A stretch of 64,000 nt of DNA from Elusimicrobiota bacterium (GTDB taxonomy: Bacteria > Elusimicrobiota > Elusimicrobia > UBA1565), in NCBI GenBank assembly GCA_016196755.1, contig JACPXC010000044.1, forward strand, positions 1 through 64,000, given 5' to 3'. The translations under genes and the position numbers were made by a program. Shown here in pieces: positions 43,187-50,778 of this stretch; positions within the stretch are counted from its first letter, which is position 1, and every line of letters begins with the position of its first letter. The notes under the pieces were generated by a model, which worked only from the letters and a program-made list of their open reading frames with translations, was not told the origin of the DNA and ran no database searches.

Positions 43187-44200
43187 TCAGGGTCTCCCTA
43201 CGGCTTCGGTTTGCGGGCCGCGGCGCGCCTGGGGGAGCGCGGCTGCCCAGCGGAAGAATTCGACGAGCTCGCGGTCTGCCGCTACGAGGGTCCGGGGGTC
43301 GTAGCGCGTGCCCTTGAGCGAAGCGGCCTCGTCGGCGAGGTAGGCCTGGGTCATCGTCCGACGGGCGCGCAGGCTCAGGCTGTCGACGAGAGGAGCCGCG
43401 CGGCGGGTGAAGACGAATCCATCGACGAAGGTCCCGCCGCCTTCGAGGGGACGGAGGGCCAGGATAAAGCGGGTCTTCAGACGGCCGAAGTCGCCTTCCA
43501 TGACGAAGAAGGTCCCTCCCCATACCGTGATGGACATGTCGATGAATCGGCCGGCAGCGCGCCTGAGCAGGCGGTCGTACCAGGCCCGGCCGACGACCTC
43601 GGCGCGGTAGCGGTTCCGGCGCGCGAAGGGGGCCGGGACATCTATGTCCGGGAGGCCGATCAGGCGCCTGCCGTGGACCAGCAGGAAATGCCTTTCGTCG
43701 AAGCCGTGCGCGGCGGTCATGTACCACGGACAGTCCGCCTCGAAGGAGAATGGGAGGGCCGCGTAGTCCGACGGCTGGCGCCCATCGAAGAACGGGAGGG
43801 GGAAGAGCGGGTGTTCGCCGTGGAAGAAGAATACGGTGCCGTGACGCTCCTCGGCGGGATAGGCGCGCTGACGGGCGAAGTCGGGGATCTCGGTCGAACC
43901 TGGGACGAGACGGCAGCGCCCGTCGGCGCCGTACTCCCAACCGTGGAACGGGCACTGCAGGCGGCCCGAGACCAAGGAGCCCTTCCCGAGGTCGGCGCCC
44001 ATATGGGCGCAGGAGGCTGCCATGACCGTCGGGCGCCCGTCCGGGCCGCGGAAGGCCGCCAGGCGGCGGCCCAATACGGTCTTCGAGACCGGGCGGCCGG
44101 CGAGCTCGGACGACCGGCAGAGCGGATACCAGGAGGCGGGGAAGCGCGTGAAGGCTTCGATGGGAGGAGCCTCGCTCGCCGCCAAGGCCCCGGAAGGCAT
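43187..44200 (-). CDS. Rieske non-heme iron oxygenase, KshA/VanA-like
   Basis: A 337-residue oxygenase. The N-terminal Rieske 2Fe-2S domain has CAHMGADLG and CPFHGWEYG (Cys-His and Cys-His ligands). The catalytic domain has DERHFLLVH, a D-x2-H-x4-H mononuclear iron site. Overall length resembles the 3-ketosteroid-9alpha-hydroxylase or Rieske cholesterol-desaturase branch more than benzoate dioxygenases, but this is by eye. ATG 44200 overlaps the stop of the upstream Rieske gene (TGATG). No ferredoxin reductase is encoded nearby. Confidence 0.85.
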   Translation of the reverse strand: MPSGALAASEAPPIEAFTRFPASWYPLCRSSELAGRPVSKTVLGRRLAAFRGPDGRPTVMAASCAHMGADLGKGSLVSGRLQCPFHGWEYGADGRCRLVPGSTEIPDFARQRAYPAEERHGTVFFFHGEHPLFPLPFFDGRQPSDYAALPFSFEADCPWYMTAAHGFDERHFLLVHGRRLIGLPDIDVPAPFARRNRYRAEVVGRAWYDRLLRRAAGRFIDMSITVWGGTFFVMEGDFGRLKTRFILALRPLEGGGTFVDGFVFTRRAAPLVDSLSLRARRTMTQAYLADEAASLKGTRYDPRTLVAADRELVEFFRWAAALPQARRGPQTEAVGRP

Positions 44201-45315
44201 CAAGCTTTGGCGGACTCGAGGGTCTTGGCCAGGTCGGCTGCCACCAGGCGGTGGAACAGGTGCTCGCCGGCCTCGCGGCGCACCGAGAGGCGCCCCGCGG
44301 TGTAGGAGCGCGAGCTCAGGCCCTTCTGCACCGAGACCGAGATGTCCTGGTCCTCGTGCTGGATGCGCTCGCCCAGGTCGACGCTGGCCTTGTTGCGCTC
44401 GTGCGCGGCCGGGCTGACGTCGTCGAAGTAGAAGTCGAAGACCACCTTGGTGCGGTCGTGGCCCATGGGGAGGACGAGGTTCGTGTCCATCACGCCCTCG
44501 TACCAGTTGAGCATGAAGTTCGGGTAGAGCCAGTAGTAGTAGGCGTGCTCGCCGCGGCGCAGTCGCGAGCTGTCGGCGTTGGAAGCGCTGGCCTTGAGCG
44601 GGGCCTTCTGGAGGCAGAAGCGGTCTTTGTTCTCGACGGTGTAGTTCACGTAGTCGATGACCGTGGCCAGCGACTTGTGCAGGACCGGGACGTGGTAGCC
44701 GCCGTCGAGGTAGTTGTCGACGTAGACCTTCCAATTGCACTTGAATTCGTAGACCCGGCGCTCGAAGAACTTGAAGCGGCCGACGTCGAGCGCCTTGACC
44801 TGGCGCGGCAGGTCGCCGAGGAACTCGGCCAGACTCGGGGCGGCGGGCTCGAGGCAGACGAAGACGTAGTTCTCCCAGGCCTCGACCCGCACCGGCAGGA
44901 GCCCGATCTTGGACTTGTCGAAGTCCCCGCCGCCCATGTCCGGGGCGCCTTTGAGCTTGCCGTCTAAGCCGTAGGTCCAGCCGTGATAGGGACAGCGCAT
45001 CGTCGAGCACTCGCCCTCGGGCTGGCACATGACGAGGGTGGCGTGGTGGCGGCAGACGTTGTAGAAGGCCTTGAGGCCGCCCATGTCGCGGACCACGACG
45101 ATGTGCTCGCCGGCGATCTCGGCGGTGACGTACTGGCCCTGTTTCTGGAGCTGGTCGAGCCGGGCCACGAACTGCCAGCTCGCGCCGAAGACGGTGGGGC
45201 GCTCGGCCTCGTATATCCGCGGGTCGGTGTACCAAGGACCGGGGATCGTCGAGGCCTCCTCGAGGGGCTTGGAGGGGTCGTAGAGGGCCAGCAGGGATTC
45301 CAGGTCGGATTTCAT
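44200..45315 (-). CDS. Rieske non-heme iron oxygenase, choline-monooxygenase-like
   Basis: A 371-residue ring-hydroxylating-type alpha subunit. The Rieske motif is CRHHATLV ... CPYHGWTYG. The catalytic-domain block CNWKVYVDNYLDGGYHVP with HKSL contains the D-x3-H-x4-H iron ligands; this exact type of block occurs in choline monooxygenase and related oxygenases. ATG 45315 is preferred to 45336 because it follows a -10 with nine bases spacing. First gene of the seven-gene operon running down to 38629. Its physiological substrate is unknown. Confidence 0.9.
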   Translation of the reverse strand: MKSDLESLLALYDPSKPLEEASTIPGPWYTDPRIYEAERPTVFGASWQFVARLDQLQKQGQYVTAEIAGEHIVVVRDMGGLKAFYNVCRHHATLVMCQPEGECSTMRCPYHGWTYGLDGKLKGAPDMGGGDFDKSKIGLLPVRVEAWENYVFVCLEPAAPSLAEFLGDLPRQVKALDVGRFKFFERRVYEFKCNWKVYVDNYLDGGYHVPVLHKSLATVIDYVNYTVENKDRFCLQKAPLKASASNADSSRLRRGEHAYYYWLYPNFMLNWYEGVMDTNLVLPMGHDRTKVVFDFYFDDVSPAAHERNKASVDLGERIQHEDQDISVSVQKGLSSRSYTAGRLSVRREAGEHLFHRLVAADLAKTLESAKA

Positions 45316-45324
45316 GGCCTCATT

Positions 45325-45330
45325 ATTGTA
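45325..45330 (-). promoter_or_regulatory. Putative -10 of the Rieske/isoprenoid operon
   Basis: Minus-strand TACAAT nine bases before ATG 45315. The divergent permease starts at 45346, so the whole control region is only 30 bp between start codons. Confidence 0.45.
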
Positions 45331-45345
45331 GAACATTGTCCCCGG

Positions 45346-46614
45346 ATGGCAATGTCGGCCGAAAACCGCGCGCTCACCCGCTTCGACCTCACCTGCATCG
45401 GCATCAACTCAGTCGTGGGCTCGAGCATCTTCATGTTCCCCGCGGCGCTGGCCGGCTTCCTAGGCCCGGCCTCGATCGCGGCGTTCGCGGCGGTGGGGCT
45501 ATTGATGTTCAGCGTGGGACTCTGCTTCGCCGAGGCGGCCACCCACTTCGACGAGGCCGGCGGCTCCTACCTCTACGCCCGCGAGGCCTTCGGCGACCGG
45601 GTGGGATTTGCGATCGGCTGGCTGAGTTGGTTCTCTTACCTCTTCGGCTGGGCCGCGGTCTCCAACGGCATCGCCTCCTACCTGAGCTGGTTCGACGAGA
45701 GCCTGGCGTCGCCGTGGTTCGTCAAGAGCGTGGCCGGCGTCACGATCCTGTCCTTCGGCGTCCTCAACTACCGGGGCGTCAAGCTGGGGGCCTGGGTCTC
45801 GAACTTCTTTACCGCGGCGAAGCTCGCCGCGCTCCTCGTGTTCGTGGCGGTGGGCCTTCCCAAGCTCCAAGGCGGCCTGCTGACTCCGCTCGCCCCGAAA
45901 GCCTGGTCGGGCTTCGGCCCGGCCTGCTTTCTGGCTTACTTCGCGTTTCAGGGCTTCGAGGGCATCCCCGTCCCCTCGGGCGAGGCCGCGACGCCGCGCA
46001 AGCACGTGCCGTTCGCCGTCGTGACGTCGCTGATCGTGGCCTCGGTCGTCTACATGCTCGTGCAGCTCGTCGCGGTCGGGACCAACCCAGGCCTGGCCGA
46101 GGCGAAGCGGCCGCTGGCCGACACGGCCTTCCTCATCATGGGGCCGATGGGGGCCGGCTTCATCGCCCTGGCCGCGGCCGCCTCGATGACGGGCTATACC
46201 TCGAGCGCCGCGCTGGTCTGTCCGCGCTTCCTCTCCGCGCTGGCCCACGACGGCCACGTCCCGGCCGCCCTGGGCGCGAGCCACCCGCGCTTCGCCACGC
46301 CCTACCTCTCCATCCTCGTCACGACCGGGATCGTCCTCTCCGCCGCGCTGGTCTTCGACTTCGGGCGCTTGGTCGACTTCAGCAACATCGCGGTCTGCGC
46401 CCAGTACATCACGACCTGCGCGGCGGTTCCGGTCCTGCGCCGGCGCATGAAGGCCGAGCCGGGCTCCTTCCGCCTGCCCGGCGGCCTCCTCGTCCCCGTC
46501 ATCGGCGTGCTGGCCACGCTCTGGCTGGGCGCCCAGGGCGGGGCCTCCGAGATCCTGTGGTCGGCGGCTATCCTCGCCGCCGGCTTCGTCATCCGCGCCT
46601 TGTGCCGACTTTAA
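45346..46614 (+). CDS. APC-superfamily amino acid permease
   Basis: A 422-residue transporter with about 12 helices. The first helix carries LTCIGINSVVGSSIFMFPAA, the unwound Gly-rich substrate-binding segment of the APC superfamily (G-S/V-x-I-F). FQGFEGIPVPSGEA matches the helix-6 region (normally FxGFE). Substrate is probably an amino acid or amine. ATG 45346 or 45352 starts just before the first helix. Divergent from the Rieske operon, so co-regulation is possible. It overlaps the next gene by 13 bp. Confidence 0.88.
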   Translation: MAMSAENRALTRFDLTCIGINSVVGSSIFMFPAALAGFLGPASIAAFAAVGLLMFSVGLCFAEAATHFDEAGGSYLYAREAFGDRVGFAIGWLSWFSYLFGWAAVSNGIASYLSWFDESLASPWFVKSVAGVTILSFGVLNYRGVKLGAWVSNFFTAAKLAALLVFVAVGLPKLQGGLLTPLAPKAWSGFGPACFLAYFAFQGFEGIPVPSGEAATPRKHVPFAVVTSLIVASVVYMLVQLVAVGTNPGLAEAKRPLADTAFLIMGPMGAGFIALAAAASMTGYTSSAALVCPRFLSALAHDGHVPAALGASHPRFATPYLSILVTTGIVLSAALVFDFGRLVDFSNIAVCAQYITTCAAVPVLRRRMKAEPGSFRLPGGLLVPVIGVLATLWLGAQGGASEILWSAAILAAGFVIRALCRL

Positions 46615-48338
46615 TCTACGACCGCGACTGCGGGTTTTGCCGGCGCTGGGTCGAGCGCTTCCGGGGCATCACCGGCGACCGGGTCGAGTACCTGGCCTCG
46701 GCCGATGCCGCCAAGCGTTTCCCTAATATCCCCGCCGAGGTCATGGACCGCGCCGTTGTGTTTGTCGAGTCCGACGGAACGGTCCGGGAGGGGGCGCGGG
46801 CGGTGTTCGGCGCGCTCGGCCCGCTGTGGCTGGAGGTTTACGAGCGCCTGCCGGGCTTCGCCCCGGTCTCCGAATGGTCTTACGGGCTGGTGGCGCGCAA
46901 TCGGATGTTCTTTTCGCGGGTCACGCGGCTCCTATGGGGGGAAGACCTCTCACTTCCGACCTATCACTTGGCGCGCTGGCTCTTCCTCAAGGGCATGGCG
47001 CTCTGCTACGGGATAGCCTTCGTCTCGTTCGCGGTCCAGGCCCCTGGATTGGTGGGACCGCGCGGCATCATGCCGGCGCCGGGACTCGACCCGGCGATGC
47101 TGGCCTGGGCCGGAGCGGGGCTCTCCGTGGTCTTCCTGTTCGGCCTCCTGCCGTCTCTGCTCTCGGCTCTCTTGTGGCTCATGTACCGACAGGTCTATCT
47201 CGTCGGGGGCGTGTTCCTCGGCTTTCAGTGGGACATCCTCCTGCTCGAGGCCGGGGTCTTGGCCTTTCTGCTGGCGCCATGGGGCATTCGGCCGCGCCTG
47301 GCCGACGCGCGCGCGCCGTCGACGGCCGCCCTATGGCTGGTGCGTTGGCTGTGGTTCCGGCTGGTCTTCCTCTCCGCTCTCGTCAAGCTGGCCAGCGGCG
47401 ACGCGCTGTGGAGCGGATTGACGGCGCTAAGCGTCCACTACGAGACCCAGCCGCTGCCTACCGTCGGCGGCTGGTGGGCCCATCAACTGCCCGCGGGCGC
47501 CCAGCGCTTCTCCTGCGCCGTCATGTTCTTCATCGAGCTGGTCCTGCCGCTGGCGATCTTCCTGCCGCGCCGCCCGCGCCTGGCGGCGTTCCTCGGCGTC
47601 AACCTGCTGATGCTCCTCATCGCGGCCACCGGCAACTACACGTTCTTCAACCTCCTGGCCTTCGTCCTGAGCTTGCCGCTGCTCGACGACAGCTTGCTGG
47701 GGCGTAAGGCCGCGCCGGGCCCGCGCGAGCCGCGCGCGCGCCGGGCTCTAGGCTGGGCGTTCGCGGCCTTCGTCGTGCCGGTCAGCATCGTCCAAGGCCT
47801 GACCCGGGTCTGGACGCCCGTCGCCCGGGACCCGGGGCTCCAGCGCGTGGCCGCGGCCGGCCATGCGTACCAGCTCGTCTCCGCCTACGGCCTCTTCGCC
47901 GTGATGACGCCCCGGCGCGGCGAGATCGTCGTCGAGGGCACCGTCGACGGCCGCGAGTGGAAGGCCTACGAGTTCCGCTGGAAGCCCGGCGACCCCGCGC
48001 GGCGCCCGGGGTGGGTCCAGCCGCACCAGCCGCGGCTGGATTGGCAGATGTGGTTCGCCGCGCTCTCGCCCTACCAGCACAACGGCTGGTACCTGGCGTT
48101 CCTGCAGAGGCTCCTCGAAGGCTCGCCCGAGGTTCGGGGGCTCTTGGCCAATGACCCGTTCCCGGCCGCGCCGCCCAAGGCCATCCGGTCGCTGTTCTAC
48201 GAGTATAAGTTCACCGACGCGAAGACCCGGCGCGAGACCGGGGCCTGGTGGCGGCGGGAGTTCAGAGGAATGTATGCGCCGATCCTCACGCTGATGCCCG
48301 ATGGGCGCCTTGCCGCGTTGGCACCGCCGGGCGACTAG
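46602..48338 (+). CDS. DCC thiol-oxidoreductase-like domain fused to lipase maturation factor-like membrane protein
   Basis: A 578-residue fusion. Residues ~1-110 are a DCC (YuxK-like) domain with LIYDRDCGFCRRWVERF carrying a CxxC pair. The remainder is a polytopic LMF-family protein (FLGFQWDILLLEAG, then SVHYETQPLPT) with a long soluble C-terminus (FAALSPYQHNGWYLAFLQRL). LMF1 in animals helps lipases fold in the ER; bacterial functions are unknown. Start is GTG 46602, inside the end of the permease gene, chosen because it lies directly before the DCC domain. Confidence 0.83.
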   Translation: MPTLIYDRDCGFCRRWVERFRGITGDRVEYLASADAAKRFPNIPAEVMDRAVVFVESDGTVREGARAVFGALGPLWLEVYERLPGFAPVSEWSYGLVARNRMFFSRVTRLLWGEDLSLPTYHLARWLFLKGMALCYGIAFVSFAVQAPGLVGPRGIMPAPGLDPAMLAWAGAGLSVVFLFGLLPSLLSALLWLMYRQVYLVGGVFLGFQWDILLLEAGVLAFLLAPWGIRPRLADARAPSTAALWLVRWLWFRLVFLSALVKLASGDALWSGLTALSVHYETQPLPTVGGWWAHQLPAGAQRFSCAVMFFIELVLPLAIFLPRRPRLAAFLGVNLLMLLIAATGNYTFFNLLAFVLSLPLLDDSLLGRKAAPGPREPRARRALGWAFAAFVVPVSIVQGLTRVWTPVARDPGLQRVAAAGHAYQLVSAYGLFAVMTPRRGEIVVEGTVDGREWKAYEFRWKPGDPARRPGWVQPHQPRLDWQMWFAALSPYQHNGWYLAFLQRLLEGSPEVRGLLANDPFPAAPPKAIRSLFYEYKFTDAKTRRETGAWWRREFRGMYAPILTLMPDGRLAALAPPGD

Positions 48339-48352
48339 CGGAACCGTAAACG

Positions 48353-48403
48353 TTGACACTGTAGTAATGCCATACTACACTTGTAGTAAGAATGAACTAC
48401 AGT
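48353..48403 (+). promoter_or_regulatory. Promoter with alternating operator half-sites, MNT gene
   Basis: TTGACA (48353-48358), a 17-bp spacer and TACACT (48376-48381) form a near-perfect promoter. Four half-sites in alternating orientation overlie it: TGTAGTA (48360), TACTACA (48373), TGTAGTA (48382) and ACTACAG (48396). The outer pair forms ACTGTAGT / ACTACAGT. The last half-site lies inside the coding start (ATG 48392). The encoded protein has an HTH domain, so autorepression is expected. Confidence 0.75.
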
Positions 48404-48982
48404 CCCGCAGCCCTCTTCGGCTTCGAGAAGTCCAAGGCGCGCCGCGCGCTCGTGGCCCTGTTTTTCACCAACCCGGAGCAGGAGTACTTCCCCCGCCAAC
48501 TGGAAAGGCTCTCGGGAATCTTCGTGGGCAACCTGCAGAAGGAACTCGTTAAAATGGAGAGCGCCGGTTTGCTTGAGTCGCGGCGGCTGGGAAAGCTCAA
48601 GCTCTACAAGCTCAACGTGAAGCACCCCCTCTATCCCGAGCTCAAGGGTGTGGTCTCCAAGACCGTGGGGCTCGAAGCGATGATCCGCGGAGAGCTGGGC
48701 AAGCTCAAGAGCGTGGAGGCCGCCTGTATTTACGGTTCCTTCGCCCGCGGCGAGGCTCGCGCCGACAGTGACGTTGACCTCCTGATCCTGGGAGAGGTTG
48801 AGGAGAAACCCCTCATCCGCGCCCTCAAGAGACTGGAAGACAAGCTCAGGCGGGAGATCAACTACACTCTCTACTCCCAGGCCGACTGGACGAAACGCAG
48901 AACGGCCAAGGACCCTTTCATCATGGAAGTCCTCAAGCAGCCGAGAATCCCACTCCTAGGAGAACCAGATGTCCTCCGATGA
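48392..48982 (+). CDS. Winged-helix plus MNT-type nucleotidyltransferase
   Basis: A 196-residue protein. Residues ~10-75 are a winged helix (FFTNPEQEYFPRQLERLSGI, then LVKMESAGLLESRRLG). The C-terminal part is a minimal nucleotidyltransferase with YGSFARGEARADSDVDLLI, the GSxxRG...SDxDL metal and nucleotide motif, near residues 112-130. Such proteins normally pair with a HEPN-domain partner as toxin-antitoxin-like modules in which the MNT AMPylates HEPN. The downstream partner gene is truncated here. Region composition is less GC-rich than neighbours, suggesting acquired DNA. Confidence 0.85.
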   Translation: MNYSPAALFGFEKSKARRALVALFFTNPEQEYFPRQLERLSGIFVGNLQKELVKMESAGLLESRRLGKLKLYKLNVKHPLYPELKGVVSKTVGLEAMIRGELGKLKSVEAACIYGSFARGEARADSDVDLLILGEVEEKPLIRALKRLEDKLRREINYTLYSQADWTKRRTAKDPFIMEVLKQPRIPLLGEPDVLR

Positions 48983-49052
48983 CCTTCTGCGCAAGCTGAC
49001 CGAGGGCGGTTTCAAGTACTCAAGCAGGCGCGAAAGGAAAGCCCTCAGTTAG
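48969..49052 (+). pseudogene. Truncated partner (likely HEPN) of the MNT gene
   Basis: ATG 48969 overlaps the MNT stop by 14 bp and encodes only 27 residues (MSSDDLLRKLTEGGFKYSSR and a short basic tail) before TAG. The opening resembles the N-terminus of small HEPN proteins that follow such nucleotidyltransferases, but the HEPN core with RxxxxH is missing. The break after GGF suggests a deletion. Family assignment is inference from position and the first residues. Confidence 0.55.
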
Positions 49053-49076
49053 AGCTGGATTTCCCCGCGTAAGCGC

Positions 49077-49433
49077 TCAGCGTCGTGGCCGGCAACCGAC
49101 TTCCACTCCCCGTTCCCTGAGAACCTTGACCGCCCGCGCCAGCTCGGCCTCGCATTCATTGTCCGTGCAGGGCGCGAGCAAAGGCGTCCTCTCGCAGTAG
49201 CGGAGATACTCCTCGCCGAAGGCCTGTTCAAGGCGGCTTTCCTCCAAGGCGACCCGCTGCATGACCAGGATCGAGGCGAAGCCGAACGTGATGAGCATCG
49301 CCGGGCTTCCCAGCATAATCGCGGTGCCGATCCAGGTCATCAGGAAGCCTAGCGCCAAGGGATGCCGACAAACTTGGAAAGCTCCATAGGTTACCAGAGC
49401 TGTCTTCGGCTGAAGCTGTGGAACCTGGAGAGG
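49077..49433 (-). pseudogene. 5'-truncated isoprenylcysteine-methyltransferase-like (ICMT/PEMT) gene
   Basis: The open frame encodes TALVTYGAFQVCRHPLALGF, two hydrophobic helices, then EEYLRYCERTPLL: the C-terminal half of an ICMT/PEMT-type membrane methyltransferase (RHP and EE.Y..Y signatures). The N-terminal helices are missing; upstream the frame reaches a stop at 49434-49436 with no good start, apart from internal ATG 49358. The upstream part overlaps the end of the AraC gene in another frame, so a deletion probably joined the two. Confidence 0.7.
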
Positions 49434-50113
49434 TCATTGAACCCCGCCTCGAAGGCCGTATCGGTAACGGCCTTTTGCTCGGCCAAGTGACGGAAAGACT
49501 CCATGACGCGCAGCCAGTTTCGAAACTGGACGGGCGGCTTTCCCCAATCACGCCGAAATAACCTCGACAGAACCGCGGGAGAACTGCCCAACTCCCGCGC
49601 TAAGACCGACAGTGGCGAGGATTCCTGAAAGCTCTGCCCCAACCTTGCCTTCACCTCCTCGGATAGAGGATGAGGCCTCGTAGATCGGCTGATGGGCACT
49701 GCCCGCCTGTTCCCTCGCAGAACGGCCTCAACGTCCGCCATAGAACGGAGCGGCTCGACCCGCTTGATCGGGAACGCGATGGGCACTTTCGGCATCCCTT
49801 CCGGTAGCCTGCCACGCGAAAACGCCGCGAAGTTGAGGGTCCTGGCGTTCTCAAGGACGGCCGAGACCACTGAGTGCGGCGGCATGACCATGACGAAGGC
49901 TCGGCGAGGCGCGTCGGCCAGCCGTCCGTCCACAAGAAAACGGACACGGCCGGCCATGACTTGGATTAGGCCAACGACCCAGTAAGGCCCCGTCGCGTCG
50001 TAGCCCGTGTTGCGGCCTGGCGCCTTGATGGCCTGATCCATCCGATAGAGGTCCCTCCCAATTCGGAAACATTTCCGATCGCTGGGCCGATCGCCGAAGG
50101 AGCGCGCCCTCAC
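49391..50113 (-). CDS. AraC-family regulator, C-terminally truncated
   Basis: About 240 residues. The N-terminal half is a cupin-like sensor (WVVGLIQVMAGRVRFLVDG). The DNA-binding part has two HTH motifs: SPLSVLARELGSSPAVLSRLF and then AFEAGFNDLSRFHSFSRRQLW, where it stops. Normal members continue ~20 residues past the second helix (RxxGxTPxxYR), so the end is lost at the same place where the ICMT fragment begins. Start is uncertain: GTG 50113 overlaps the upstream stop as TAGTG, while ATG 50041 is 24 codons later. It may be non-functional. Confidence 0.7.
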   Translation of the reverse strand: MRARSFGDRPSDRKCFRIGRDLYRMDQAIKAPGRNTGYDATGPYWVVGLIQVMAGRVRFLVDGRLADAPRRAFVMVMPPHSVVSAVLENARTLNFAAFSRGRLPEGMPKVPIAFPIKRVEPLRSMADVEAVLRGNRRAVPISRSTRPHPLSEEVKARLGQSFQESSPLSVLARELGSSPAVLSRLFRRDWGKPPVQFRNWLRVMESFRHLAEQKAVTDTAFEAGFNDLSRFHSFSRRQLW

Positions 50114-50778
50114 TATAATCGAGGAGGAACACCGCTGACGACGAGATGCCGCTCGCTGGCCTGCGTGGGCGCGAAAGGCAGTCCCGCCGCCGCCAACTGC
50201 GCGGCGACCTCCTCGAGCGAGAACGCCGCCAACAGCGAGTTATAGAAGTCCTCTTTGAGCACCGGGTCCTCACCGGCCGCCGCGGCCTCGACGATGCGCC
50301 GCGCCTCCGCCTCGGAAGCGGGGCGGAAGAGGTCCATGACGAACACGGCCCCGCCGGGACGGACCAGGCGCTTCACCTCGCCCCAGAACGCCGCGGGGTC
50401 GGGGAGCTGGTGGAGCAGGCTGTTGGAGACCACGACGTCGAAGCCGCCGTCGGGCAGCGGCAGGCCGGGGAGGTAGCCCTCGACGAGCGTCACACGCGCC
50501 TCGAGCTTGGCCTTCGCCACCGCGCGCTTCGCCAAGACTATCATCGGGGCCGAGGCGTCGACGGCGGTGACCTTCGCTTCCGGGGCGGCTTGGGCCAGGC
50601 GGATGGGGATGTCGGCCGGCCCGCAGCCCAGGTCGATGATGCTCCCGCGCGCGGCGCCGGGATGGGCGGCCAGCAGGCGGCCGACGAAGGCCTGGTTGAC
50701 GCCGGCGAAGTCGGCCTTCGCGTAGGCGATGACCTGGGTCTCGTCGTCCATGACTTCCTTCTCGGGCAGTCTCTTCAT
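50113..50778 (-). CDS. SAM-dependent class I methyltransferase
   Basis: A 221-residue methyltransferase with motif I SIIDLGCGPADIPIRLA, acidic motif II (VTAVDASAPMIVLA), FDVVVSNSLLHQLPDP (motif IV) and VRPGGAVFVMDLFRP. These match UbiE/Methyltransf_11/25-type small-molecule enzymes; the substrate is unknown. It overlaps the M42 peptidase gene (ATGA) upstream and the AraC start downstream, so all three were one operon. Confidence 0.88.
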   Translation of the reverse strand: MKRLPEKEVMDDETQVIAYAKADFAGVNQAFVGRLLAAHPGAARGSIIDLGCGPADIPIRLAQAAPEAKVTAVDASAPMIVLAKRAVAKAKLEARVTLVEGYLPGLPLPDGGFDVVVSNSLLHQLPDPAAFWGEVKRLVRPGGAVFVMDLFRPASEAEARRIVEAAAAGEDPVLKEDFYNSLLAAFSLEEVAAQLAAAGLPFAPTQASERHLVVSGVPPRL

